In this document: piece by piece, positions 44,350 through 52,710 of the stretch
How positions within the stretch are numbered: position 1 is the first letter of the stretch
Layout: every line of letters begins with the position of its first letter
Assembly (NCBI GenBank): GCA_964501065.1
Contig: CAZCRF010000003.1
Span: forward strand, 62,001-126,000
DNA length: 64,000 nt
Source: Hallerella sp964501065
GTDB taxonomy: Bacteria > Fibrobacterota > Fibrobacteria > Fibrobacterales > Fibrobacteraceae
Direction: 5' to 3'
Made by a program: the position numbers and the translations under genes
The notes under the pieces: model-generated
Seen by the model: only the letters and a program-made list of their open reading frames with translations
Database searches by the model: none
What the model was told of the DNA's origin: nothing

Positions 44350-46572
44350 ATGCAGCTCGAAGGTACACTCAAGACCATTACCTACCGAAACGCGGCCAAT
44401 GGGTTTTCCGTCCTCAAGTTCGTCGTGGAGGGCGAGGCGCGCCCCGTTGCGGTCACCGGGACTTTTCCGGAGCTTTCCGTCGGGGAGTCTGTACGGATGC
44501 AGGGAGAATGGACAAGGCATCCCAAATACGGGAGGCAGTTTCTTTGTACGCAGAGCGAGACGTTCTTTCCGGAATCCGGCGCGGGGCTTGTCGCTTACCT
44601 TTCCGGAGGATTCTTCAAGGGGATTGGCGAAGCGACTGCAAAACGCCTGGTCGATGCGTTCGGGGGGGATTTGGTGAATGTTCTGGACGGCGGCGGCGAC
44701 GCCCTTTTCAAGAAGAAGATTAAAGGCTTTTCCGGAAAAAAGGTCACGCAATTTTTGAACGATTGGAAGCAGATGCGGGAAAGCCGCGAAACGATGCTGT
44801 TCCTTTATGGCCACGGCATCACGGGGAGCGTCGCCATCCGTCTGTGGCGGCAATACGGCGAACAAACGGTCAAAATCCTTTCCGAAAATCCTTATATCCT
44901 TTGCGAAGAGGTCTGGGGCATTGGATTTGTCAAGGCGGACGAAATCGCCCGCAAGGTCGGCATCCCGGAATGGAGCCGTGCTCGCGTCGAAGCGGGCATC
45001 TGCTATGCGATGGCCAAGGCGTCTTCGGGCGAAGGGCACACTTACTTGCCACGGGAAATTCTTTTGGAAAACGCCGCCAAGGAACTTCGCCTCACGATGG
45101 ACGGGCAGGAAGCCTATGAGAACCTGTCTTACGCCTTGGGGCGAATCATCCAATCGGGGAAGCTCTTCGAGGACGGCGGGAAGGTGGCTGTCCCCGGACT
45201 TTTCCGCGCCGAGGCTTTCATCGCGGAATTTGTCGGCGGACGTTTGGGAAGTCCCGTCGAATGCGATGCTCAGGAGTTGGAGGCTCTTCTTTCCGAGTCG
45301 GAGAAGGAACGGGGTTTCGCCTACGACCCTCTTCAAAAGCAGGGAATCGTCCAAGCGTTTCAAAGCAGAATCTTCGTCATCACGGGCGGTCCCGGGACGG
45401 GCAAGACGACTCTTCTCCAAGGCATTCTGGCTTTGGCCGATGCGAAGGAAATCGACGTGACTCTCGCCGCTCCCACCGGCCGCGCAGCACGCCGCATGCA
45501 GGAGGTCACGGGACACGAAGCCAAGACTCTTCACCGCCTCCTTGAAATCAATCCGGAGACGAAACGGTTCTTGCGGGATGACAACTTTCCGCTAGAAACG
45601 GGACTTGTCATCGTCGATGAATTTTCCATGGTCGATTCCTGGCTTTGTGCGGGGTTGATGCGCGCCATCCCGGAACGGGCGAACTTGATTCTCGTGGGCG
45701 ACAAGGACCAATTGCCGAGCATCGGTCCGGGAAACGTCCTTTGCGACCTGCTTTCCATTCCGGAAGTTCCGAGCATCCGCCTGACGCGCATCTTTCGACA
45801 GGAGGGCGGAAACGACATCGCGGAAAAGGCGTCCCTCATCAACCAGGGGCGTTGTCCGTCGCCTGTCGATGGTAGGCATTTTCACTACGTCCCCTTTGAA
45901 TCGCCGGATGAGGCCTTGCAATCCTTGGAGACGCTTGTGACGCGAATTGTCCCGGAAATTCAACCGAAGGGGGATTTGCAAGTTCTCGTCCCCATGCACA
46001 AGGGGTCTCTCGGAACCCTTGCCCTCAACGATTTTCTGCAAGGGCTGCTGAACCGCTCTCCCAAGGCGTTTTCCGCTTGTGGATGCGAATGGAGGTGCGG
46101 CGATCGCGTGATGCAGCTCAAGAACAATTACGAAAAGAACGTTTTCAACGGCGACACGGGGAAGATTATTGCAGTCGTCAAGGGCGACAAGAAGTTGACG
46201 GTCGATTTCGACGGGCATCTAGTCGGGTACGAAGGCGAGGAACTGAACGAACTTTCCCTCGCTTACGCTTGCACGATTCACAAGAGCCAGGGCAGCGAAT
46301 ACGCCGCGGTCATTTTGGTTCTGGACTCTTCGCACTTTCGGATGTTGCAGAGGAACCTGCTTTACACGGGAATCACGCGCGCCAAGGGGCACGTTTGGAT
46401 TCTTTCCGGCAACGGGGCTTTCGCGGAAGCGATTCGGAACAATCGGATGCAAAAAAGGTTCACCCGGCTGCGGGAGCTGGTTTTGGCGAATGTCTCGGGA
46501 AAATCTCCCGCCGCCCCGGAAAGGATTGCCGACCCCTACAGGAATTTCCGCGCCTTTTTGGAAGAGGATTAA
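44350..46572 (+). CDS. recD2: RecD2-type DNA helicase
   Basis: RecD2 is a superfamily 1B 5'-3' helicase found without RecBC, acting in DNA repair. The 740-residue protein has an N-terminal OB-like and helix-hairpin-helix region (FFKGIGEATAKRLVDAFG), Walker A (ITGGPGTGKTTLLQG, about 360), APTGRAARRMQEVTG, DEFSMVD, VGDKDQLPSIGPG, and the C-terminal motifs LSLAYACTIHKSQGSEY and YTGITRAKGHV. The frame is open from 44266, but MQLEGTLKTITYRN at 44350 is the family start. No recB or recC is nearby, consistent with SbcCD and RecD2 sharing repair. Confidence 0.92.
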   Translation: MQLEGTLKTITYRNAANGFSVLKFVVEGEARPVAVTGTFPELSVGESVRMQGEWTRHPKYGRQFLCTQSETFFPESGAGLVAYLSGGFFKGIGEATAKRLVDAFGGDLVNVLDGGGDALFKKKIKGFSGKKVTQFLNDWKQMRESRETMLFLYGHGITGSVAIRLWRQYGEQTVKILSENPYILCEEVWGIGFVKADEIARKVGIPEWSRARVEAGICYAMAKASSGEGHTYLPREILLENAAKELRLTMDGQEAYENLSYALGRIIQSGKLFEDGGKVAVPGLFRAEAFIAEFVGGRLGSPVECDAQELEALLSESEKERGFAYDPLQKQGIVQAFQSRIFVITGGPGTGKTTLLQGILALADAKEIDVTLAAPTGRAARRMQEVTGHEAKTLHRLLEINPETKRFLRDDNFPLETGLVIVDEFSMVDSWLCAGLMRAIPERANLILVGDKDQLPSIGPGNVLCDLLSIPEVPSIRLTRIFRQEGGNDIAEKASLINQGRCPSPVDGRHFHYVPFESPDEALQSLETLVTRIVPEIQPKGDLQVLVPMHKGSLGTLALNDFLQGLLNRSPKAFSACGCEWRCGDRVMQLKNNYEKNVFNGDTGKIIAVVKGDKKLTVDFDGHLVGYEGEELNELSLAYACTIHKSQGSEYAAVILVLDSSHFRMLQRNLLYTGITRAKGHVWILSGNGAFAEAIRNNRMQKRFTRLRELVLANVSGKSPAAPERIADPYRNFRAFLEED

Positions 46573-46624
46573 TTTCCTATATTCTCCGGGGAAGTTTCGA
46601 CGATTCGGGCTTCAAAGGATTGAA

Positions 46625-47332
46625 ATGAAAATATTTTTTGCGAGCGTCCTCCTTGCCGCAGCGGCTTCTTTTGCCGATGAGGTTCTCCAGTTCATGCCGG
46701 ATCCCTATGAAGTGGGGGAAATCTCCCAGGGCGACGTGCGCCACGTGAATCTCGGCGGGGCGAACGTCTCGGCGAAGGTCGTCGAAATTGAAAGTGTCCA
46801 TTGCCAGGGTGTCGGTTGCTCGAACTTCCGCTTTCCCAAGGCGGTCAAACCGCGCGACCCGGTGAATGTCGAATTCGATTTCTCGTCGGAATCGTTGGAA
46901 GGCGCATTCTCAAATGTCGTCGTACTCGTGGAACCGAACGGTACGCCGCACCCGGTGGCGTTCCAAGGCTCGGTCAAGGCTCCGTTCCTCTTTAGCGAGA
47001 AGCTCTTTGACGCGGGTTATTACAAGTCGGGCGATAAACGCGAATGGACTTTTTACGTGTGGAATGCAGACGGGAAGACCTTGCCGGATTTGACCCTTTC
47101 TGCGGAAAGCTCCGAAGAGTTTTCGGCGGAGACGAAGAACGTGAAGCTCAACCTTCAAAAGCCGGACGCAGTCAAGGAGGGTGGGAAAGTGCCCGGACTG
47201 AAAGTGACGCTGCGGACAAAGGGACTTTCTCGCGCCGGTTCGCAAAAGAGCCTTTCAAAAATCGTCTCGTTCCGGAGCGCGGCGTTTCCCAAGGCGACGC
47301 CGGAGGTTCTTATCGTCGGATATTGGAAATAA
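46625..47332 (+). CDS. Secreted protein of unknown function
   Basis: This 235-residue protein has a signal peptide (IFFASVLLAAAASFAD) and two probable Ig-like beta-sandwiches; the first contains FMPDPYEVGEISQGDVRHVN and a Cys pair (VHCQGVGCSNF). The pattern faintly recalls DUF1573 proteins, which have a similar QGDVVEHTF-type start. AAAGGA five bases upstream supports ATG 46625. It lies between recD2 and the tRNA and may be read from the recD2 transcript. Confidence 0.65.
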   Translation: MKIFFASVLLAAAASFADEVLQFMPDPYEVGEISQGDVRHVNLGGANVSAKVVEIESVHCQGVGCSNFRFPKAVKPRDPVNVEFDFSSESLEGAFSNVVVLVEPNGTPHPVAFQGSVKAPFLFSEKLFDAGYYKSGDKREWTFYVWNADGKTLPDLTLSAESSEEFSAETKNVKLNLQKPDAVKEGGKVPGLKVTLRTKGLSRAGSQKSLSKIVSFRSAAFPKATPEVLIVGYWK

Positions 47333-47394
47333 ATTCATCGGGCAACTTGCAAAAATCTCCAAGTTTATGTAAATTTGGAACGCTTGCAAAATTG

Positions 47395-47468
47395 CGGGCT
47401 GTAGCTCAGTCTGGTAGAGCGCTTGAATGGGGTTCAAGAGGTCGTTGGTTCGAATCCAATCAGCCCGA
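47395..47468 (+). tRNA. tRNA-Pro (anticodon GGG)
   Basis: The 74-base sequence folds as a cloverleaf. Acceptor arms CGGGCTG and CAGCCCG pair perfectly. The D-loop contains CAGTCTGGTA, and the anticodon stem CTTGA/TCAAG holds loop ATGGGGT with anticodon GGG. The T-arm is GTTGG-TTCGAAT-CCAAT and the discriminator is A. No CCA is encoded after it. Confidence 0.95.
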
Positions 47469-47475
47469 TAAAAGG

Positions 47476-47503
47476 AAAATCTCGATTGCCGTCGGGATTT
47501 TTT
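47476..47503 (+). terminator. Terminator after tRNA-Pro
   Basis: AAAATCTCGA and TCGGGATTTT form a ten-base-pair stem (one G-T pair) around TTGCCG, followed by TTTCTTTTTC. It starts eight bases after the tRNA. Confidence 0.8.
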
Positions 47504-47564
47504 CTTTTTCTGAAGATTGAGGAAGAGGGGGTGGTGGTCGGTGGGGCGTTGACAGTCAAGGGGG

Positions 47565-47647
47565 CATCGTCATGCTGAGCGGGCCGCAAGGCTAGAGCGA
47601 AGCATCCAGTGGCAGTAAAGTCCAGCGAGATTGACGCCTTCGGCGTT
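47565..47647. repeat. Intergenic inverted-repeat element, copy 2
   Basis: CATCGTCATGCTGAGC at 47565 is followed by AGAGCGAAGCATCCAG and AGTAAAGTCCAGCGAGATT, which is the reverse complement, with changes, of the inner part of the 36.9 kb copy. The palindromic module GACGCC-TTC-GGCGTT closes it. It lies between the tRNA terminator and the end of nrdG. Confidence 0.65.
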
Positions 47648-47652
47648 GGCGG

Positions 47653-48186
47653 CTAAGAGCGGCTCATTTCTGTAGAAAGAATCACGCGCCCTGTAGCCCT
47701 TGTCTTTTTCATGTCGATGATGCGCTGGTTTTCGGATCCGCGGAACCGCAGCGAGATGTTCTTCTTCTCGAGCATGAAAGGACCGTCGACAAGGACGTCT
47801 ATGGAATCCAGAATTTCATCGGTGCATTCGACGTGACGCTTTCCGCCGGGGACCAAATCCCGGTCGTAGACGTAACCGGAAAACATCCAGATGTTCTTGG
47901 TCGGCAGTTCCTTCCGAATCCGCCGCAGGAGCTTCACTATTTCCCGTTGGTTCGAAGGTTCGAACGGCTCCCCGCCGAGAATCGTCAGACCCTCGTAGAA
48001 GTCCTTCGAAAGCTCTCCGAGTACAAGGTCTTCCATTCGGGCGTCGTAGGGTTCGCCGAAGCCGAAGTCCCAAGTTTGGGAGTTGAAGCATCCCTTGCAG
48101 TGGATGGTGCAACCGGAGACGAACAGCGAAATACGGATGCCCGGCCCGTTCGCCGTGTCGACCTTGTAAATTTGACCGACGTGCAT
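47653..48186 (-). CDS. nrdG: Anaerobic ribonucleotide reductase activating protein NrdG
   Basis: NrdG is the radical SAM activase that generates the glycyl radical on NrdD. The 177-residue protein has the CTIHCKGC motif (Cys 26, 30, 33) that binds the 4Fe-4S cluster, the SAM-binding ILGGEPF near 70 and IWMFSGYVYD near 99. It starts four bases after the nrdD stop, so the pair is an operon. Its size is slightly above the usual 155-165 residues because of a short C-terminal tail. Confidence 0.93.
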   Translation of the reverse strand: MHVGQIYKVDTANGPGIRISLFVSGCTIHCKGCFNSQTWDFGFGEPYDARMEDLVLGELSKDFYEGLTILGGEPFEPSNQREIVKLLRRIRKELPTKNIWMFSGYVYDRDLVPGGKRHVECTDEILDSIDVLVDGPFMLEKKNISLRFRGSENQRIIDMKKTRATGRVILSTEMSRS

Positions 48187-48190
48187 TTCG

Positions 48191-50500
48191 CTAATGCGCC
48201 GCCGCGTTTGCGTTCAATTCCGCCGCCTGGATTTCCCCGATGCCGATGTGCAGCACCCTGTCCGCGATTTCTGCCGTCCGTCCTTGGTTCCAGTATTGCG
48301 TGCCGATGTAGCCGCAGGTTCTCCGGGCGATGTGCATCTTCGTCTGGTCGCGGTTTCCGCAGTTCGGGCATTCCCAGACGAGCTTCCCCGTGGAATCCTT
48401 CACGACGCGGATTTCCCCGTTGTAGCCGCAGGCGTCGCAAAGGTCGGACTTCGTGTTCAGCTCGGCGTAAAGAATCGAGTTGTAGATGTGCTTCATGATG
48501 GCGAGGACGGCGGGCAAGTTCCCCTGCATGTTCGGCACTTCCACGTAGCTGATGGCGCCTCCCGGCGAAAGGCGTTGGAATTCCGCTTCCTTGGAGAGCT
48601 TGGCGAAGGCGTCGATCTCTTCCGTCACGTGGATGTGGTAGCTGTTCGTGATGTAGTTCTTGTCCGTCACGTGGGGAATCACCCCGAACCTTTTCTGCAG
48701 GGACTTGGCGAATTTGTAAGTCGTGCTTTCGAGAGGCGTCCCGTAGACGGAGTAGTCGATGTTTTCCGCAGCTTTCCATTTGGCGCAGCTGTCGTTCAGG
48801 AGCTGCATCACCTTGAGCCCGAAGACCTCCCCCTCCGGGGTCGTGTGCGAAACGCCTTTCATGTAATAGACGCATTCTGCAAGTCCCGCGTATCCGAGGG
48901 AAAGGGTCGAATAGCCGTCGAAGAGCAGGCGGTCGATGACTTCGCCCGGTTTGAGCCGCGCCAGCGCTCCGTCTTGCCAAAGGATGGGGGCGACGTCCGA
49001 AGGAGTCCCCAAGAGCCGTTCGTGGCGAAGCCTCAGAGCCCTGTGGCAGAGTTCCAGCCGGGAATTCATGATGTCCCAGAATTTGGCTTCATCCCCGCCG
49101 GAAGAGCAGGCGGCGTCGACCAGGTTGATGGTCACGACTCCCTGGTTGAAGCGCCCGTAATACTTGTGCTTGTCTTCGGTGAAGTTCTTCGCGTTGCCGA
49201 GATTGCCCTTGTGCGCATCCGTGAAACGGTCCGGGGTGAGGAACGAACGGCAGCCCATGCAAGGGTAACAGTCGCCCTTCAATTGAATCGCAATCTTTTC
49301 GGAGATGTAGTCGGGGACCATCCGCTTCGCCGTGCATTCCGCGGCGAGTTCCGTCAAGTAAAAATACTTGGAATTCGAATCGATGTTGTCGTCTTGGAGA
49401 ACGTAGATGAGCTTCGGGAACGCGGGGGTGATGTAATAGCCGCGATTGTCCTTCACACCCAAGATTCTTTGGCGCAGCATGACTTCGATGATGAGCGCGA
49501 GGTCGTCGCGGATTCTGCCTTCCGGGACTTCGTGCAGGTACAGGAAGACCGTCACGAACGGGGCTTGGCCATTTGTCGATTGGAGGGTGATCAGCTGATA
49601 CTGGATCGTTTGGCAGCCGGATTCCACTTCGCGGCGGACCTCGTCTTCCACGATTTTCTGCAACTTCTCGTCCGACAGGGAAACCCCCACGTCGGCGAAC
49701 TCCCGTTTCAGCCGCTTGGAAATCTTTTGACGGCTGATGTCGACGTATTTCGCGAGGTGCGACATGGTGATGGTCTGCCCGCCGTATTGGCTGGACGCGA
49801 CCTGGGCCACAATCTGCGACGCGACGGTGCACGCCGTGTTGAAGCTCTTCGGCGTATCGATGTGCGTGCCGCTGATGCACGTGCCGTTGTCGAGCATGTC
49901 TTCCAAGTTCACCAGGCAGCAATTGTGCATATGCTGGGCGAAATAATCCGCGTCGTGAAAGTGGATGAGGCCTTCCTTGTGCGCCGAGACGACCTCTTCC
50001 GGGAGCAGGTAGCGGCTGGTGTAGTAACGGCTCCATTCGCCCGCCATGTAGTCCCGTTGCACGGAGAGCACCGTCGGATTCTTGTTGGAATTTTCCTGCT
50101 TGACTTCTTCGTTGTCGCGTTCCACGATGCCCGAAATCTTTTGGTCGATGTGGCTCATCTTCCGCAATTCGTTGTGCTTGTAGCGGTACGTGATGTAGAG
50201 GCGCGCCACGTTGAACTTGGAAGTCGCCATCAGCGAGTTCTCGACCTTGTCCTGGATTTCTTCCACGGAGAGGTCGCGCCCGGCGTTCCGCGCGTCCTTT
50301 TCGATGCCGAGGACGATGTCCGCGATTTGAGCGTCGGTCAGTTTGTCGGAAAGGATTCCCTCTTCCTTGTTCGCCTTGCGGATGGCGTTTGCAATCTTTT
50401 CCCCGTCGAAGGGGACGCGTTCGCCGGAACGCTTCATGATGTAAATCTGCGGAGCGTCGATTTCCAAATTGCCGTCTAGGGATTCGTCGTAAATCGTCAT
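48191..50500 (-). CDS. nrdD: Anaerobic ribonucleoside-triphosphate reductase NrdD (class III)
   Basis: NrdD reduces ribonucleotides to deoxyribonucleotides without oxygen. The 769-residue protein has an N-terminal ATP-cone (MKRSGERVPFDGEKIANAIR, about 22-41), the ten-stranded barrel core (HFHDADYFAQHMHNCCLVN-type segment near 175), a zinc-binding Cys set near the C-terminus (CDACGYNGE and CPNCGN) and the glycyl-radical site RRTCGYIG (radical Gly about 730). GAGGTG before the ATG sets the start. A palindrome (50670-50689) lies upstream. This gene is strong evidence for an anaerobic lifestyle. Confidence 0.95.
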   Translation of the reverse strand: MTIYDESLDGNLEIDAPQIYIMKRSGERVPFDGEKIANAIRKANKEEGILSDKLTDAQIADIVLGIEKDARNAGRDLSVEEIQDKVENSLMATSKFNVARLYITYRYKHNELRKMSHIDQKISGIVERDNEEVKQENSNKNPTVLSVQRDYMAGEWSRYYTSRYLLPEEVVSAHKEGLIHFHDADYFAQHMHNCCLVNLEDMLDNGTCISGTHIDTPKSFNTACTVASQIVAQVASSQYGGQTITMSHLAKYVDISRQKISKRLKREFADVGVSLSDEKLQKIVEDEVRREVESGCQTIQYQLITLQSTNGQAPFVTVFLYLHEVPEGRIRDDLALIIEVMLRQRILGVKDNRGYYITPAFPKLIYVLQDDNIDSNSKYFYLTELAAECTAKRMVPDYISEKIAIQLKGDCYPCMGCRSFLTPDRFTDAHKGNLGNAKNFTEDKHKYYGRFNQGVVTINLVDAACSSGGDEAKFWDIMNSRLELCHRALRLRHERLLGTPSDVAPILWQDGALARLKPGEVIDRLLFDGYSTLSLGYAGLAECVYYMKGVSHTTPEGEVFGLKVMQLLNDSCAKWKAAENIDYSVYGTPLESTTYKFAKSLQKRFGVIPHVTDKNYITNSYHIHVTEEIDAFAKLSKEAEFQRLSPGGAISYVEVPNMQGNLPAVLAIMKHIYNSILYAELNTKSDLCDACGYNGEIRVVKDSTGKLVWECPNCGNRDQTKMHIARRTCGYIGTQYWNQGRTAEIADRVLHIGIGEIQAAELNANAAAH

Positions 50501-50669
50501 CTAACACCTCAATCTTTATTTGAAATCAAATTTACCAAATCCGAAATGGCGGAACTGAACCTCCGGGGGCGGTCGGACTTTTTCCCGAAAGATGCTGAAA
50601 TTTGCAAAATTTGGGCGTTTTTGGGGAAACGAGGGGAGTGACGAGCGTCACAGGCCGAGCCTTGGTTGA

Positions 50670-50689
50670 GTGTAAAAATGTTTTTACAC
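50670..50689. promoter_or_regulatory. Perfect 20-bp inverted repeat upstream of nrdD
   Basis: GTGTAAAAA-TG-TTTTTACAC is a nine-base-pair perfect inverted repeat with a two-base centre. It lies in the divergent region, 170 bases before nrdD and 67 before the 50756 gene. It resembles neither the FNR site (TTGAT-N4-ATCAA) nor a clear NrdR box, yet its symmetry suggests a dimeric repressor. A smaller repeat, ATTTGA-AA-TCAAAT, sits at 50518, 18 bases before nrdD. Confidence 0.45.
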
Positions 50690-50755
50690 AAAACTCGAAT
50701 CTTATTTTTTTTTTACAGTATTTTAGAAAACACATTATTCAACCATGAGGTGACC

Positions 50756-51457
50756 ATGAATTCCGAATTGTTCAAATTTTATACTTCTACAATCAAAAAT
50801 CTGGATGTTTCCGAAGCCACGAAGGAAAAACTTTCCGCGCCGCTGCTCGTTTCCGCAAACGCCGCCTACGAAAACAATCCCGGCAAACGGCTGCTGGTCC
50901 TCGGGCAGGAGACGCACGGTTGGGGAAGTTTCAAACCCGAATTTTGGAATTTCAAGGATTTTGCCGTTGCGGAGAACGGGATCGAGGGGCTGCTAGAGGC
51001 TTATTCGGAGTTCGTCGGCGAGAACCGCCTGGGGGAGAAGCCTTTTTGGAAAGGACTCCAAACTGTCGCCGGTGTCAAATGCAAGCAAGAAGTTTCCACC
51101 GCCCCCGTCCTGTGGTCGAACCTGATGGCTGCGGATTTCGAAAAAGACTCGTTCATCGGCAAGCTTTCCGCGTCGGAGGGAGAAGCCTTTGTCGAATTTT
51201 CCAAGAAAAAGTTCCTCGGGGAGTTCGGCGTCTTGAAGCCGAGGGTCTGCGTCCTGTTCACGGGGCCGAATTACGATTTCGTCGTGAAACGCTTTTTGGA
51301 CCTTGCGGAACTTCCCGACTCGGAAAATGACGTGGCCTCTTTTGAATGGAACGGCTGCCGATTCTTCAGGACTTATCATCCCGGCTATTTGCAGCGGAAA
51401 GGGAAGTGGGGAGTTGTCGAGAACTTGGCGGAAGAGGTCCGGGAAATCTTGGGATAA
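50756..51457 (+). CDS. Possible uracil-DNA-glycosylase-fold protein
   Basis: This 233-residue cytoplasmic protein has no signal peptide. Two motifs are placed as in the uracil-DNA glycosylase superfamily: LLVLGQETHGWG near residue 46 (motif-1-like) and FRTYHPGYLQ near 204 (motif-3-like), with VCVLFTGPNYDFVV near 162 between them. The catalytic Asp of typical enzymes is not evident (Glu-Thr-His instead of Asp-Pro-Tyr), so the activity is uncertain. GAGG five bases upstream supports ATG 50756. It is divergent from nrdD and shares its control region. Confidence 0.45.
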   Translation: MNSELFKFYTSTIKNLDVSEATKEKLSAPLLVSANAAYENNPGKRLLVLGQETHGWGSFKPEFWNFKDFAVAENGIEGLLEAYSEFVGENRLGEKPFWKGLQTVAGVKCKQEVSTAPVLWSNLMAADFEKDSFIGKLSASEGEAFVEFSKKKFLGEFGVLKPRVCVLFTGPNYDFVVKRFLDLAELPDSENDVASFEWNGCRFFRTYHPGYLQRKGKWGVVENLAEEVREILG

Positions 51458-51475
51458 GTTTGAAAAGGGAGGGCA

Positions 51476-51535
51476 ATGGAAAATCCGTTGTCCGAATTCC
51501 CGGCTTTGAGCCTCGAAGACGGGAATTTTCAATAG
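51476..51535 (+). CDS. Small open reading frame (19 codons)
   Basis: ATG 51476 is preceded by AAAGGGAGGG, a very strong ribosome site, and encodes MENPLSEFPALSLEDGNFQ before TAG. It lies between the UDG-like gene and the GNAT gene, with 18 and 24 bases on each side. It could be a leader or small regulatory peptide, or a chance frame. No homology can be judged at this length. Confidence 0.35.
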   Translation: MENPLSEFPALSLEDGNFQ

Positions 51536-51559
51536 GGACTATTCAAAAGGAATTCTATT

Positions 51560-52483
51560 ATGCCAATATTTGGTAGTTCGGCTGTGGCTGAGGACATTCA
51601 TTCCGCTGTTAAGGAATTGTTCGGAGACTCTATTGCTGTCGATTCACAATCAACATCCGTGCTGGTGAATTATGTCTTTGCCGTTTACGATGCGGAGAAA
51701 TTGAACAAGTTGTGGAATTTCCTCTTGGCCAAAGAGGACGTGATAGATGCCGTTTGGAAGTCCTTTCCCAAACTCGACCCTCGGGACTACCCCTTTGACG
51801 GGAAAGCCCGGATGCTGATGGATGAAAGGAATCGAGTCATTCAGGAACGGTTGCATGTCAATGGGAACGATTACAATTGTACAGAACCGATTCCGTTTAG
51901 TCAAGGGACACTAGTCCCGCTGGACAACAGTCATCGGGAATTCCTTTGCGAAGAGGTTAGGAAAGAATTGGATGGTGAGAACGTTTCCGATGAAGAATTG
52001 CGGCAAGAGTTGACGGTATTTGGCGATGCCTTTCAGGAGGGGAATCAATGCCAAGGAGATCATCCTTATTTTGCCATTTTGGACGACAACGGGAAAATCG
52101 TCGGCGGCATCGGTCTATCCAACTGGTCGTTTATCTCATTGGACCGTGGACCTAATTCATACAATTTTGAATATTATATCATTCCCGCTAGCCGCAGAAA
52201 GGGTTTGGCGAAGGCGGCTTGCATTGCCTTTGTCGATGCGTTGCGAAACGAGAAGGTTTTCGTTTACCGAAACAACCCGCTGCTTGTCTACGGGGTGAAG
52301 CCGGAGCCTCTTCCCGTGAAACTTTTGAGTGCCGTGATTTACTCAAAGAACGAAGCGAGCCTAAGGTGCATGGAGTCGCTGGATTGCTTTGAATTTTGTG
52401 GAAACATCAAATACATGCGGAAGTCGGAGAGGGAAAATGGTTTCGTGCTCGACAGCGTGTCCTTGTACACGTGCGTTCTGTGA
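51560..52483 (+). CDS. GNAT-family acetyltransferase
   Basis: This 307-residue protein contains a GNAT domain in its second half: acetyl-CoA-binding motif ASRRKGLAKAACIAFVD near 210 (R-R-x-G-x-A form), preceded by IVGGIGLSNWSF and FEYYIIP, and followed by YSKNEASLRCMESLDCFEFC. The N-terminal 130 residues are unassigned. The substrate is unknown; an N-acetyltransferase acting on a small molecule or protein is typical. AAGGA eight bases upstream sets ATG 51560. Confidence 0.75.
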   Translation: MPIFGSSAVAEDIHSAVKELFGDSIAVDSQSTSVLVNYVFAVYDAEKLNKLWNFLLAKEDVIDAVWKSFPKLDPRDYPFDGKARMLMDERNRVIQERLHVNGNDYNCTEPIPFSQGTLVPLDNSHREFLCEEVRKELDGENVSDEELRQELTVFGDAFQEGNQCQGDHPYFAILDDNGKIVGGIGLSNWSFISLDRGPNSYNFEYYIIPASRRKGLAKAACIAFVDALRNEKVFVYRNNPLLVYGVKPEPLPVKLLSAVIYSKNEASLRCMESLDCFEFCGNIKYMRKSERENGFVLDSVSLYTCVL

Positions 52484-52529
52484 CGATTTTCGTCGGCACG
52501 GATGGTTTGTGCTCAATATGACGCAGTGA

Positions 52530-52646
52530 CATCGTCATTCTGAGGGTGGCTGGCGGGAGGAGTCTCTTTACGGCAAAGGGATGCTTCGCTTTTGCCTTGC
52601 GGCTTGCTCAGCATGACGATGCTCTCCTGTAAACCGTCATTCTGAG
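52530..52646. repeat. Intergenic inverted-repeat element, copy 3
   Basis: CATCGTCATTCTGAG (52530) and CTCAGCATGACGATG (52607) form a fifteen-base inverted repeat (one mismatch) about 60 bases apart, with GGGATGCTTCGCTTTTGCC inside. A partial further copy, CGTCATTCTGAG, lies at 52635. It separates the convergent GNAT and lipoprotein genes. Confidence 0.75.
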
Positions 52647-52710
52647 CGACAGTGAACAACCGTTCTGTTTAAGGTCAACTATCCATTCCGCTGACCTCTC
52701 CCCGGCTTCG

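Noticed and set aside
48194..50479. 761-codon open frame on the plus strand
   Set aside because: It is exactly antiparallel to nrdD, whose motifs are complete. GC-rich third positions create long open frames on the opposite strand here.
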